A stretch of DNA of 64,000 nt, from NCBI RefSeq assembly GCF_015710575.1, contig NZ_CP065373.1, forward strand, positions 5,332,001 to 5,396,000, given 5' to 3'. Below the pieces are notes generated by a model. That model worked only from the letters and a program-made list of their open reading frames with translations. It was not told the origin of the DNA and ran no database searches. This DNA is from Mycolicibacterium mengxianglii. GTDB taxonomy: Bacteria; Actinomycetota; Actinomycetes; Mycobacteriales; Mycobacteriaceae. The position numbers and the translations under genes were made by a program. The stretch's first letter is position 1, and the number at the start of each line of letters is the position of its first letter. Of this stretch, positions 16,400-24,218 are shown piece after piece.

Positions 16400-16481
16400 T
16401 CATCGGCGGCGCCACGCTCGGCCATCCCGGAGCGCCGTCGTCAACGCACCCGACCCCTCCCAGAGTTCACAGTCAGTTGCG

Positions 16482-16568
16482 CGGCGTCATCACTTGTTGA
16501 CGCCGCTGGCAGTACCACTGTGGTTGCCCGGCGTCATCACTTGTTGACGCCGCTGGCAGTACCACTGT
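16482..16568. repeat. two 40-bp direct repeats, each with a stem-loop, ahead of acdS
   Basis: A 40-bp unit at 16482-16521 is repeated exactly at 16529-16568 (period 47). Each contains GGCGTCA-N8-TGACGCC, extended to a 9-bp stem in the first copy, then CAGTACCACTG, itself an inverted repeat with a 3-bp centre. The second unit ends 33 bp before the acdS start. It may be a double operator or a mobile repeat remnant; no T-run follows, so it is not a typical terminator. Confidence 0.8.
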
Positions 16569-16601
16569 CCCCCGGGCCCACTCTGCGATATATTGCATTT
16601 C

Positions 16602-17606
16602 GTGCCAATACATGATTTCGCTCGCTACCCGCTGACGTTCGGGCCGAGCCCGATCCACCCGCTGGACCGGCTGACCACTCATCTCGGCGGCGCTCGGCTG
16701 TGGGCCAAACGGGAGGACTGCAACTCCGGCCTGGCGTTCGGCGGCAACAAGACCCGCAAGCTGGAGTACATCGTTCCGGACGTGCTCGCCCAGGGCGCCG
16801 ACACTTTGGTGTCCATCGGCGGCTACCAGAGCAACCACACCCGTCAGGTCGCGGCCGTCGCCGCCAAGCTCGGGCTCAAGGCAAGGCTGGTCCAGGAGAA
16901 GTGGGTGGACTGGCCGGACTCGGTCAACGACAAGGTGGGCAACATCCTGCTGTCGCGGATCATGGGTGCCGACGTGCGGCTGGACGCGGCCGGATTCGAC
17001 ATCGGGATCCGGTCGTCCTGGGAGGACGCCATCCGTGAGGTCGAGGAGTCCGGCGGGAAGCCCTACCCGATCCCCGCAGGGGCGTCCGAGCACCCCCTCG
17101 GCGGGCTGGGCTTCGCGAACTGGGCTGGTGAAGTGCAGCAGCAGGAGGCCGAGCTGGGGATCTTCTTCGACACCATTGTCGTCTGCACCGTCACCGGCTC
17201 GACGCATGCCGGCATGATCGCCGGCTTCGCCGGCCAGGACCGACCGCGCCGGGTCCTCGGCATCGACGCGTCGGCGACCATCGACAAGACGCGCGCCCAG
17301 GTCGAGCGGATCGCCCGGCACACCGCCGCCTTGATCGGCCTGGACCGCGAACTGCGCGACGACGAGATCACCATCCTCGAAGGCTGGGCGGGTGACCTGT
17401 ACGGGATCCCGGTCGAGTCCACTCTGGACGCGATCCGACTCACCGGCCGACTCGAAGGGATGATCATCGACCCGGTGTACGAGGGCAAGTCGATGGCCGG
17501 CCTCATCGATCTGGTGCGCGACGGCACCATCCCGAAAGACTCGAACGTGCTCTACGCCCACCTGGGCGGACAACCGGCTCTCAACGCCTACTCCGGGGTG
17601 TTCTAG
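16602..17606 (+). CDS. acdS: 1-aminocyclopropane-1-carboxylate (ACC) deaminase
   Basis: A 334-residue PLP enzyme that cleaves ACC to 2-oxobutanoate and ammonia. The start of the fold ([18 protein letters not shown]), the PLP lysine region ([16 protein letters not shown]), [14 protein letters not shown] and the phosphate loop [10 protein letters not shown] are all typical. The residues that separate true ACC deaminases from D-cysteine desulfhydrases look right: Glu after Tyr in VYEGKSMAG and Leu in HLGGQPAL. The length matches the family. The start is GTG at 16602; TTG at 16593 is possible. Two stem-loop repeats sit just upstream. The enzyme is known for lowering plant ethylene. Confidence 0.92.
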   Translation: MPIHDFARYPLTFGPSPIHPLDRLTTHLGGARLWAKREDCNSGLAFGGNKTRKLEYIVPDVLAQGADTLVSIGGYQSNHTRQVAAVAAKLGLKARLVQEKWVDWPDSVNDKVGNILLSRIMGADVRLDAAGFDIGIRSSWEDAIREVEESGGKPYPIPAGASEHPLGGLGFANWAGEVQQQEAELGIFFDTIVVCTVTGSTHAGMIAGFAGQDRPRRVLGIDASATIDKTRAQVERIARHTAALIGLDRELRDDEITILEGWAGDLYGIPVESTLDAIRLTGRLEGMIIDPVYEGKSMAGLIDLVRDGTIPKDSNVLYAHLGGQPALNAYSGVF

Positions 17607-17616
17607 CGGCGAGAGT

Positions 17617-18228
17617 GTGCTGATCTGGATCAGCGGCGCATTCGGCGCCGGCAAGACACACACCGCGCACGAACTGCAGCGCAGGCTGCCCGAAGCGCAC
17701 GTCGCCGATCCGGAGCTGCTCGGCTTTGCCATGCACAAGATGCTTCCCGCTGCGGCCCGCGACGATTTCCAGGATCTGGCCCAGTGGCGGGCCGGTGTCG
17801 TCGCCACGCTGCGGGACGCCGAACGTGCGAGCGCCGGGCCGGTGATCGTGCCCATGACGGTGGTGCGCGACGACTACTTCGACGAGATCATCGGCGCGCT
17901 CCGGGCGAGCGTCGAGGTGCGCCACTACGCGTTGATCGCGTCGCCGGAGACGCTGCGCAAGCGGCTGCGCTCACGGTGGGAAACGCGCAGCGCCCGGCTC
18001 GTCGGCGGCGGTGACGAGACCTGGGCCATGCGCCACATCGACCACTGCGTCGCCACATTGGCGCAACCCCGCTACGCCGCCCACGTGCCCACCGATGACC
18101 GAGGTCTCGACGAGGTGGTGGAGGCGATCGCCGCCGACGCCGGCCTCACGCTGAACCGGCCGCGACTCTCACCGTTGCGGGCTCAGGCGCCGCGGCTGGA
18201 GGTGGCGGTCCGCCATATCCGGCTGTGA
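17617..18228 (+). CDS. P-loop AAA-family ATPase/kinase, TmrB-like
   Basis: A 203-residue P-loop protein with Walker A GAFGAGKT near the N-terminus, and VIVPMTVVRDDYFDEI and YALIASPETLRKRLRSRW as in small nucleoside-kinase-like proteins of the tunicamycin-resistance (TmrB) group. The start is GTG, ten bases after acdS. Its role is unknown; resistance or small-molecule phosphorylation is possible. It is the last chromosomal gene before the integrated element. Confidence 0.75.
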   Translation: MLIWISGAFGAGKTHTAHELQRRLPEAHVADPELLGFAMHKMLPAAARDDFQDLAQWRAGVVATLRDAERASAGPVIVPMTVVRDDYFDEIIGALRASVEVRHYALIASPETLRKRLRSRWETRSARLVGGGDETWAMRHIDHCVATLAQPRYAAHVPTDDRGLDEVVEAIAADAGLTLNRPRLSPLRAQAPRLEVAVRHIRL

Positions 18229-18249
18229 CAGCACGGAGGGGGAAATCAA

Positions 18250-18285
18250 AGTGCGCCCGAAGGGATTCGAACCCCTAACCTTCTG
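18250..18285. repeat. left attachment-site duplicate (tRNA-Arg 3' fragment)
   Basis: 36 bp identical to 28487-28522, which covers the 3' end of tRNA-Arg(ACG): T arm, acceptor strand and the base after it. Here the remainder of the tRNA is absent, so this is the att copy left at the far end after integration. Confidence 0.93.
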
Positions 18286-18546
18286 GCGTATTAATCACGA
18301 CGGATTGAGTCCGTGAGTGTCCGCAGAAATATGGTCTAACCTGCCAATTCGCACCACTGTCGTCCACTGGAGTCCACTAACGTCCGGGGCCATTCCCGGT
18401 CGTTTGTGGCAGGAAAGTGGAGACTTTGAGTGGTGGTCGGGCCTGGCGCAGGTACTGGCTCTCGGCATTCCCCAAGAACGCCGGTCGTGGCAAGTCCTTA
18501 CCCCCCCAAAAGGAGAAACGGGGCTTAACGCCAGGCCCGACCAGCT
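18286..18546. other. non-coding end of the element with phased CCACT repeats and a 15-bp inverted repeat
   Basis: No convincing gene. CCACT occurs at 18354, 18364 and 18374, exactly 10 bp apart, about 70 bp inside the att core, as expected of integrase or excisionase arm sites. Further in, TGGTCGGGCCTGGCG (18434-18448) is repeated inverted at 18529-18543 around 80 bp that include a run of seven C. It lies just after the last late gene, so it may be a transcription end, a packaging signal or both. Confidence 0.5.
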
Positions 18547-18876
18547 CTACATCGCCCGGACCCGGTAGCGGTTCAAGACGGCCAGTTCGGCCAACGACCA
18601 GCCCTCAAATCCGCGCGTGCGTTGGTCGATGATGAACGGTCCGACTGTCTTGGACCCGCTGGCTTGCTTCGGGTTGGCGACGAACCGTGCAGCTGCGGTG
18701 GTGATCACCGCGGCTAGCTCGTCGTTGGGCCGGCCGTTCTCTAGGAATCCTCGGCCGCGTGTGTACGCCCTCGCCAGTGTGGTGATGAGCGGGACTGCGA
18801 TATCGGCAATGGCCTGCTGATTGCCGGCACCCTCGGTGGTGAGGGTGACGACATCAGCGGGGTCTATCTCGGCCAC
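18547..18876 (-). CDS. phage head-tail connector-like small protein
   Basis: A 109-residue, mostly helical protein (ADVVTLTTEGAGNQQAIADIAVPLITTLARAYTRGRGF split over its first half, then WSLAELAVLNRYRVRAM). It sits two bases after the capsid gene, where tailed phages encode gp6/gp15-like connector proteins. The assignment is by position and size, with a recognisable helical pattern. It is the last gene of the minus-strand unit; no tail genes follow. Confidence 0.6.
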   Translation of the reverse strand: MAEIDPADVVTLTTEGAGNQQAIADIAVPLITTLARAYTRGRGFLENGRPNDELAAVITTAAARFVANPKQASGSKTVGPFIIDQRTRGFEGWSLAELAVLNRYRVRAM

Positions 18877-18878
18877 AA

Positions 18879-19733
18879 TCAGGCTTCGGTCAGCAGCGTG
18901 ACAGCGGTGGGCTGCAGCAGGCCGACGTCCCAGCGGGACACGACACGGATGCCGGTGGAGTCGTAGTCACCCCAGGTCTGATCCAGAATCTTGACCTGAG
19001 CGTCGAGGTCGCGGGCCACGACCACCTTGGACATGTCCACCAGGCCGACGCGCTTCTTCGTCGAGGCGGCGGGGATGTTGTCGGTGATGATGACCGGCAG
19101 GCCCAGGAGACGGAACTCGGTGCCATTCTGGATCGTCTGCGGGTCGATGACGTAACGACGATCGCCGGTCCCGACTTTGACTTTTCTGATCGCGGCGAAG
19201 CTGGCTGCGGTCATCACCCAGTGGGTCGGCTTCACCTTGTTGCCCTGCGCGAGCGCCAGGCCGTCGATCAGTGAATCGGGGTCGGCCAGATCCAGGACGC
19301 CGGTGGCGATACCGGTCTGCCGAAGAACGCCCTTGATGGTGTTCGATGCGCCGGTGCCGTCCCACAGTGCCGCGTCCAGTGCCTTGGCGACGTCGGCCAC
19401 TAGACGGGTCTGCAACACCGATTCGAGGCCGATGACGGAGGTACGGATCAGTTCGTTGGTCAGCTTCACCAACACCTTGAGGCCCTTGAGGGTGGAGGGC
19501 AGCAGAGTCACTTCATCGAACGCCACGTCACCGTCGGTGATCTGGGCGCCCTCGGCGACGAATCCGGCAGTGACGCCATTGGCAACGCGGGGTACGCGGA
19601 GCGGGCTCGAGGAGTCGAGGATGACGGGGCCGGCAGCGAGGAATGTCGATTCCTGCTCCAGTGGCTGGACAAGCAGGTTGGCGACTTCGGTCTGAATGAG
19701 TGTGTTGTTAGCAGCGGTGGTTTCGATGGCCAC
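18879..19733 (-). CDS. phage major capsid protein, HK97 fold
   Basis: A 284-residue capsid subunit. The E-loop/P-domain pattern is recognisable: VPRVANGVTAGFVAEGAQITDGDVAFDEVTL as one segment, VLVKLTNELIRTS, then LLGLPVIITDNIP and the late VVSRWDVGLLQP. These are typical of HK97-like capsids. There is no N-terminal delta domain or protease domain; the separate 139-residue acidic protein upstream probably acts as scaffold. It is preceded by a short gap (19734-19831) without a gene. Confidence 0.88.
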   Translation of the reverse strand: MAIETTAANNTLIQTEVANLLVQPLEQESTFLAAGPVILDSSSPLRVPRVANGVTAGFVAEGAQITDGDVAFDEVTLLPSTLKGLKVLVKLTNELIRTSVIGLESVLQTRLVADVAKALDAALWDGTGASNTIKGVLRQTGIATGVLDLADPDSLIDGLALAQGNKVKPTHWVMTAASFAAIRKVKVGTGDRRYVIDPQTIQNGTEFRLLGLPVIITDNIPAASTKKRVGLVDMSKVVVARDLDAQVKILDQTWGDYDSTGIRVVSRWDVGLLQPTAVTLLTEA

Positions 19734-19831
19734 GATTGAGTCCTAACGGTGCGTCGGTGGGGGAATCGACACGTCGCCAGGACGTCAATCGGGCGAGGGC
19801 GCCAGGCCCTACAAAGTTGAGTGTACCGCGC

Positions 19832-20251
19832 TCAGGTCCGTTCCTTGAGTAGACCGAGCAGACTGAACGGTTCCGATGCCGATCCACGCCTGCCTTGCCC
19901 GACATCCCCGGTAGGCCGGCGGGACGCCAGATGTGGCTTACGCGCCAGCAGTTCGTCCACTGCGGCGGCCAGCGCGTCAGGGTCGTCGAGGTGGTCCTCG
20001 TTGAACTCCAGATCGGTCGGATCAGCGAGACGCCCTGTAGCGGCCACCATTTGAGTGTGCAGCCGTTGGGCGTAGGCGTCGGCACGCTGGGCGCGCTGCC
20101 GGTACTTCCCATTCTCCTGCCGTAGATCCTCGACCACCTTGCGGGGGAACATCTCCTCGACGTCACTGGGGTCGGATTCCAAAACGGACCCTTCGGGGGT
20201 CGCATCTGGAATGTCACCCTCGGTGGGTTCGATGTCGGTGGGCTCAGTCAT
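19832..20251 (-). CDS. phage capsid scaffolding-like protein
   Basis: A 139-residue acidic protein. Residues 1-35 are Glu/Asp/Pro-rich, then a coiled-coil-like stretch (VEDLRQENGKYRQRAQRADAYAQRL) and a C-terminal Gly/Arg-rich tail. Composition and position between portal and capsid match scaffolds. ATGA overlap with the small gene upstream. Confidence 0.65.
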   Translation of the reverse strand: MTEPTDIEPTEGDIPDATPEGSVLESDPSDVEEMFPRKVVEDLRQENGKYRQRAQRADAYAQRLHTQMVAATGRLADPTDLEFNEDHLDDPDALAAAVDELLARKPHLASRRPTGDVGQGRRGSASEPFSLLGLLKERT

Positions 20252-20430
20252 GGTGCTGTCCTTTCGGTGGTTCTGAATTGTTCGACTGCATCGGCCAGCT
20301 GGGTGGCGATGTCTATTGCCTCGGCGGCGGTAAGTGAGAATCGGATAGTGCCGGTAATCAGGCGTATCGGCCGCTCCGATTCGGCGAGAACAGTGATTTC
20401 GGGTTGCACGTCCCGGGAGCTAAGCCGCAT
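20248..20430 (-). CDS. small phage protein between portal and scaffold
   Basis: A 60-residue protein (ITGTIRFSLTAAEAIDIATQLADAVEQF in its centre) with a beta-then-helix pattern and no recognised family. It overlaps the end of the portal gene by 11 bp and the scaffold gene by four, so it is translated as part of the unit. Function unknown. Confidence 0.65.
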   Translation of the reverse strand: MRLSSRDVQPEITVLAESERPIRLITGTIRFSLTAAEAIDIATQLADAVEQFRTTERTAP

Positions 20431-21727
20431 CGTTAGTCACCGGCCGCATCTTGGCGATCTCATCATCGGAGTAACCGAGCCTGCTCAGCGCGTACGGGGC
20501 CGGGAGTAGACCAGCCTGGAACAGCTTCACCACGGCATCAGCCTCCTGCGCCACCGAGCGGGTAGCAGCATCGGCCCACTGGACGCGGACACCCTCGATC
20601 AGGTTGGGATTACGGCCATCTCGTACGGCGATCATCAGTCGTGCCACCATCTCCCATGATCTCCCCAGAGACTGTTGCCGAGCCTCTGCGCGGGCGGTCA
20701 GGCTGGCCTCAGCAGCACGGAGAGCGTCAGCGGATGCGGGGTTGTCGCTGAACACTCCGACGTAATGCGCTGGCAGCGTAGACACGGCCATGATTTGACC
20801 GAGGATGACCCGCACACTGGCCTCGTACCCACCGAGGTCCGCGGCGCTGAGTTGCCCGAACTTGGCTTCATGGTTCTCCGAGATCATCGCCCGGTGACCC
20901 TCAGGGATCGGGTTCACCTCGATCATCACCGGCTGGTCATCATCGTCGAGGACCGGGTTACCGTCGTCATCAACGACAGGCTTCTCGGAGAGCTCCAAAC
21001 CGGTCGCCCAGCGGCGCGGCCTGCCAACGTATTCGGACGTCACCATCATGTCGGCCAGCGACTTGTTGAGGGCATCGACCAACGGCTTGAGATCCTCCAA
21101 TTCACTGATACCCCAGTCGCCGATGATGCGGTCGGTATTGCGGAGGTTCACGACCGGGACCACACCGAGAGGGTTGGCGATGGTGTCGACGGCAGTGAAT
21201 CCGGTAATGGCGCCGGTCTGCTGTGCAATCAGACGGGTGATCTGGTCAGGCTCATACAGCACCGCGTGAGTGACGTTGCGTTCCTTGTCTTCCCAACGCT
21301 TCACCGCAGCAGTGATCTCACGGGTACCGGGGTCGATCTGTACGGCAACCTGCTTGGCGGACTCCACGGTAACCAGGGGCCGGCCGAACCGGTCAGCCCA
21401 CACGATGACGTAGGAGTCACCGAGCAGCAGTGCCTCCCGGTGCGCGACACCACTGGTCTGGTCGAGGTCGTTGCGGATCCAATCAGCCCACAGTCCGGTG
21501 TCTCCAGTGAATCCGGTGATGCGCAGACGCTCCGCCAGCGCCGTGACCGACAGTCGCGGAATGTTCGAGGACATGATGCCGAATCTGTTGCCCAACGCGG
21601 TCTTCGCTTCTGGCGACAGGAACGCCAACGGCGGCCGGCCCTCGTAGTAGCGATCGAGATCGGCGTACCGGGCCAGTGGCAGGTTGAGCCGCTGGATCAA
21701 TCCGGTCAGCAGTTCATTTTGGGTCAT
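20420..21727 (-). CDS. phage portal protein
   Basis: A 435-residue SPP1-gp6-type portal. Landmarks are LARYADLDRYYEGRPP, the N-terminal FGIMSSNIPRLSVTALAERL, the crown-proximal GVVPVVNLRN and DLKPLVDALNKSLADMM, and the stem/clip helix near SADALRAAEASLTARAEARQ. It would form the dodecameric vertex through which DNA is pumped. The start overlaps the terminase stop by four bases. Length is within the family range and no truncation is seen. Confidence 0.9.
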   Translation of the reverse strand: MTQNELLTGLIQRLNLPLARYADLDRYYEGRPPLAFLSPEAKTALGNRFGIMSSNIPRLSVTALAERLRITGFTGDTGLWADWIRNDLDQTSGVAHREALLLGDSYVIVWADRFGRPLVTVESAKQVAVQIDPGTREITAAVKRWEDKERNVTHAVLYEPDQITRLIAQQTGAITGFTAVDTIANPLGVVPVVNLRNTDRIIGDWGISELEDLKPLVDALNKSLADMMVTSEYVGRPRRWATGLELSEKPVVDDDGNPVLDDDDQPVMIEVNPIPEGHRAMISENHEAKFGQLSAADLGGYEASVRVILGQIMAVSTLPAHYVGVFSDNPASADALRAAEASLTARAEARQQSLGRSWEMVARLMIAVRDGRNPNLIEGVRVQWADAATRSVAQEADAVVKLFQAGLLPAPYALSRLGYSDDEIAKMRPVTNDAA

Positions 21728-23178
21728 GAGGCAAAGCTCCTTACTCGTTTACGGTTTCGTGATTGATGGAAAGCGCTTCGGTCGAACGCGACGATCGCAG
21801 CAACGGCGGCGTCTATCTTTCGAGGCGAACTCTTCTTGTCCTTCGACACGAGATCGCCCATCGCAGTGGCCTTCGCGACACAGTGCGCGATGTGGGCGGC
21901 CATCCTCGGATTCCCGTCGTGGGTCACCATGTTGGTGACGACGGCCTGAAACAACCTGTCGGTGGCCGGGGCCATGCGGGCGGCGTGAGCGGTGTTCCAC
22001 TCCAGGACTCGTTTCTCCCCGTGCCGTTTGGCCCAGTCCTCGATCTCAGACCGCCAGCCCCACGGATCGCACGCCAGCTCTACGACGTCGTACTTCGTGA
22101 ACGCCACATCCACAGCGCGGGTGACGTCCTCACGAGGGACACGCCAGCGTGGGTCGCCGGGGTTCTCCCATAGACCCTCCACCCACAGGTGGCCGTCAAG
22201 GGTGCAGCCCACCAGCGCCGTGGAGTCACCCGACGCCGATCCGTCGAACGCTAGGACCACACGCTCACGAGGTCGGACCCGACGATCCACCTCGCAGTTA
22301 TCCCACGCACCGAACGGCAACCACGCCTCCGCGCCAGTGACCCACTGGCCAAGACGAAGCTGACGGAACACCGGCTCACGCAACGTCCGGCGAGCAGCTT
22401 CGAGACCATCCTCAGCCAGGAACGGGTTCTCACACGCCAGTGCAGGATTCGCAGTACGCCACGCTGCCCGATCATCAGTGGCGCAACCCTCCGGTGCGGA
22501 GAATTCCTTGATGGCGAACGCCGGATCATCACCTGCACGACCGTGGTCAACCAACTTCCACATGATGCTGTCCGGGGAACTGGCCGGTGTCGAGATCGCC
22601 AAGGTCAACGACTCCGGGCGCTTACCCGTCATCGACGTCACGGCCTCCCACACAGCCTCAGTGACCACGTGCAGCTCGTCGACGATCAACAGCGACGGAT
22701 CAAAACCATGCAGCGCGCCAGGCTCCGCAGGCAACGGCAGCAGTACCGAATCGTTGTGCGGGACCGCAATCCGATCCGCGTAGATTTGGGCGCGGTCAGC
22801 CAGCTCCGGTGTCAGCTCGATCATCCGCTTAGCCATCCGCAGTGTGATGTTCGCCTGGCGCTGATCGGACGCCACCACCAGAACCTCCGCGGAGACGTCG
22901 CCGACGAACAGCTCGGCGACCGCCAGCATGGCGGCCAGAGCGGTCTTACCGTTGGCGCGGGGCAACGACACCAGTCCGGTACGGATACCGGGCGCGAACA
23001 CCGTCTTGACGATGTCGGTCTGAAATTTCCGCAGCGCCACCTGCTCGCCAGCACCGACGCCCTTCGGAACCCGCAGATAGTCCGCTATAAACCGCAGCCG
23101 GCGGTCAGCACGGCCAGCCGGCCAACCTGAAAAGTGAAGTGGCTCAGAAGTTATAGTTCCCTTAGGGCCAGCCTTCAT
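21724..23178 (-). CDS. phage terminase large subunit
   Basis: A 484-residue packaging motor. The ATPase has an atypical Walker A (SLPRANGKTALAA), common in actinophage terminases, Walker B SLLIVDELH, and the coupling motif in LAISTPASSP. The nuclease domain has VVLAFDGSASGDSTALVG and later acidic residues (ELACDPWGW, KIDAAVAAIVAFD). No small terminase gene is obvious; the HNH gene upstream may supply that place. Terminase, portal and capsid together show the element can build and fill heads, if the genes are functional. Confidence 0.92.
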   Translation of the reverse strand: MKAGPKGTITSEPLHFSGWPAGRADRRLRFIADYLRVPKGVGAGEQVALRKFQTDIVKTVFAPGIRTGLVSLPRANGKTALAAMLAVAELFVGDVSAEVLVVASDQRQANITLRMAKRMIELTPELADRAQIYADRIAVPHNDSVLLPLPAEPGALHGFDPSLLIVDELHVVTEAVWEAVTSMTGKRPESLTLAISTPASSPDSIMWKLVDHGRAGDDPAFAIKEFSAPEGCATDDRAAWRTANPALACENPFLAEDGLEAARRTLREPVFRQLRLGQWVTGAEAWLPFGAWDNCEVDRRVRPRERVVLAFDGSASGDSTALVGCTLDGHLWVEGLWENPGDPRWRVPREDVTRAVDVAFTKYDVVELACDPWGWRSEIEDWAKRHGEKRVLEWNTAHAARMAPATDRLFQAVVTNMVTHDGNPRMAAHIAHCVAKATAMGDLVSKDKKSSPRKIDAAVAAIVAFDRSAFHQSRNRKRVRSFAS

Positions 23179-23192
23179 GGGACACTCGCTTC

Positions 23193-23456
23193 ATGGAGAT
23201 TTCCCCGGAGAATCGACAAGACGCGAAAGACGCGCTCGCGTACCTGACGTCGCTGATCAACCAGCGGCCGGGAGACACCACTACCCCCGCCGACATTTTG
23301 AAATCGCTTGCGGCTGACGGCTTGACCATGGAGAACCTGTTGGCTGGAATGACCACCCTGGTCAGCATGCTGGTCGCGATTCGGGCTCGCGACGACCAGA
23401 TCCCCGGTCATGAGACGTTCCGCCAACTCGGCGCGTATCTGACTGAGGGTGAGTGA
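23193..23456 (+). CDS. small opposite-strand protein of the element
   Basis: An 87-residue protein in the 230-bp gap between the HNH and terminase genes, on the strand opposite to the long minus-strand unit. It has two amphipathic helices (RQDAKDALAYLTSLINQR, MENLLAGMTTLVSMLVAIRAR) and no known family. The start lies 15 bp from the divergent terminase start, and the 3' end overlaps the HNH gene by 49 bp. The protein-like composition argues for a real gene, but the ribosome site is poor. Confidence 0.5.
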   Translation: MEISPENRQDAKDALAYLTSLINQRPGDTTTPADILKSLAADGLTMENLLAGMTTLVSMLVAIRARDDQIPGHETFRQLGAYLTEGE

Positions 23457-23824
23457 CTCGAAGTTTGACTACCAGTGGGGTCGGGGTGGGGGCCGGTAGG
23501 CCCTTGTCCCCTGGTGCCTGTGTGGCCTCGCGCGGCACCACGAGCGATGTTGCATGGTCCGCACACCACGTCGATGTCCTTGAGCCGCACAGCCTTGCCT
23601 GCGGCCTTGCGTGCCCACGCTTCTGGGGAATGATCGGCCTGTAGATCGGTGGTCGATCCACAGTCGGTGCACCACGGCTGGAGTCTGCGGGCGCGGCGTG
23701 AGAGCTGGGTCCATTGCCAGTCGTAGCCACGATCGCCAGAGGGCGCTTTGGGGTCGGTGCTGTGCTCGGTGCAGCGGGGGCCGTCGCTGGGTTCACCGCA
23801 GTCGAGGCAGGGGGCCATGGTCAT
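23408..23824 (-). CDS. HNH endonuclease
   Basis: A 138-residue protein with two zinc-knuckle Cys pairs and an HNH core: CLDCGEPSDGPRC at the start, then CTDCGSTTDLQADHSPEAW and VVCGPCN. In many cos-type phages such an HNH next to the large terminase is needed for packaging cleavage, which fits its place here. The start was chosen at 23824, where ATG overlaps the upstream stop (ATGA). The tail is Gly/Pro/Ser-rich. Confidence 0.85.
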   Translation of the reverse strand: MTMAPCLDCGEPSDGPRCTEHSTDPKAPSGDRGYDWQWTQLSRRARRLQPWCTDCGSTTDLQADHSPEAWARKAAGKAVRLKDIDVVCGPCNIARGAARGHTGTRGQGPTGPHPDPTGSQTSSHSPSVRYAPSWRNVS

Positions 23825-24159
23825 TCGGTGGCGCCTCCGGTGATCTCGTTGATCTCGTGGGTGGCGATCAGGCCGGTGGTGCTGCGTTCGGTGAGGCTTG
23901 CCCAGACCCGCTCTTCGGTGACGCCGGGGTCGTCGTGTTGTGCGACGACGGTGCGGTTCAGTGAGATGGCGGCGTGGGTGAGGCCGGCGACCAAGTACTT
24001 CAGCAGACCCTGTTTTTCCTCGGCGGCGAACATCGCGTCGGCTGCCTCGCCGTTGGATGCCGCGACTGCGCGGCACAATTCGATGGCCTGGAGCTGGCCT
24101 CGGTACTGGCGCATGTCGTCGTGGGGATCGGCGTCGAGGTGGTTGTCGGTGTCGCTCAT
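23821..24159 (-). CDS. small hypothetical phage protein
   Basis: A 112-residue acidic helical protein (MRQYRGQLQAIELCRAVAASNGEA as two stretches, EERVWASLTERSTTGLIATHEI). No family recognised. GGAG five bases before the ATG fixes the start. Coupled by ATGA to the HNH gene. Confidence 0.7.
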   Translation of the reverse strand: MSDTDNHLDADPHDDMRQYRGQLQAIELCRAVAASNGEAADAMFAAEEKQGLLKYLVAGLTHAAISLNRTVVAQHDDPGVTEERVWASLTERSTTGLIATHEINEITGGATE

Positions 24160-24218
24160 GGTGGTCTCCTCGGTGTTGGTGTCCCAGGTGCTGGGCGGTA
24201 GGAAGATGACGCGGTGGT

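Noticed and set aside
16482..16568. CRISPR array
   Set aside because: Only two 40-bp units with a 7-bp gap, and no cas genes nearby; the spacing is far too short for spacers.
18317..18568. 83-codon plus-strand frame at the left end of the element
   Set aside because: It runs over the CCACT repeats, the C7 tract and the inverted repeat, and its product has no domain-like pattern. These DNA features explain the segment better.
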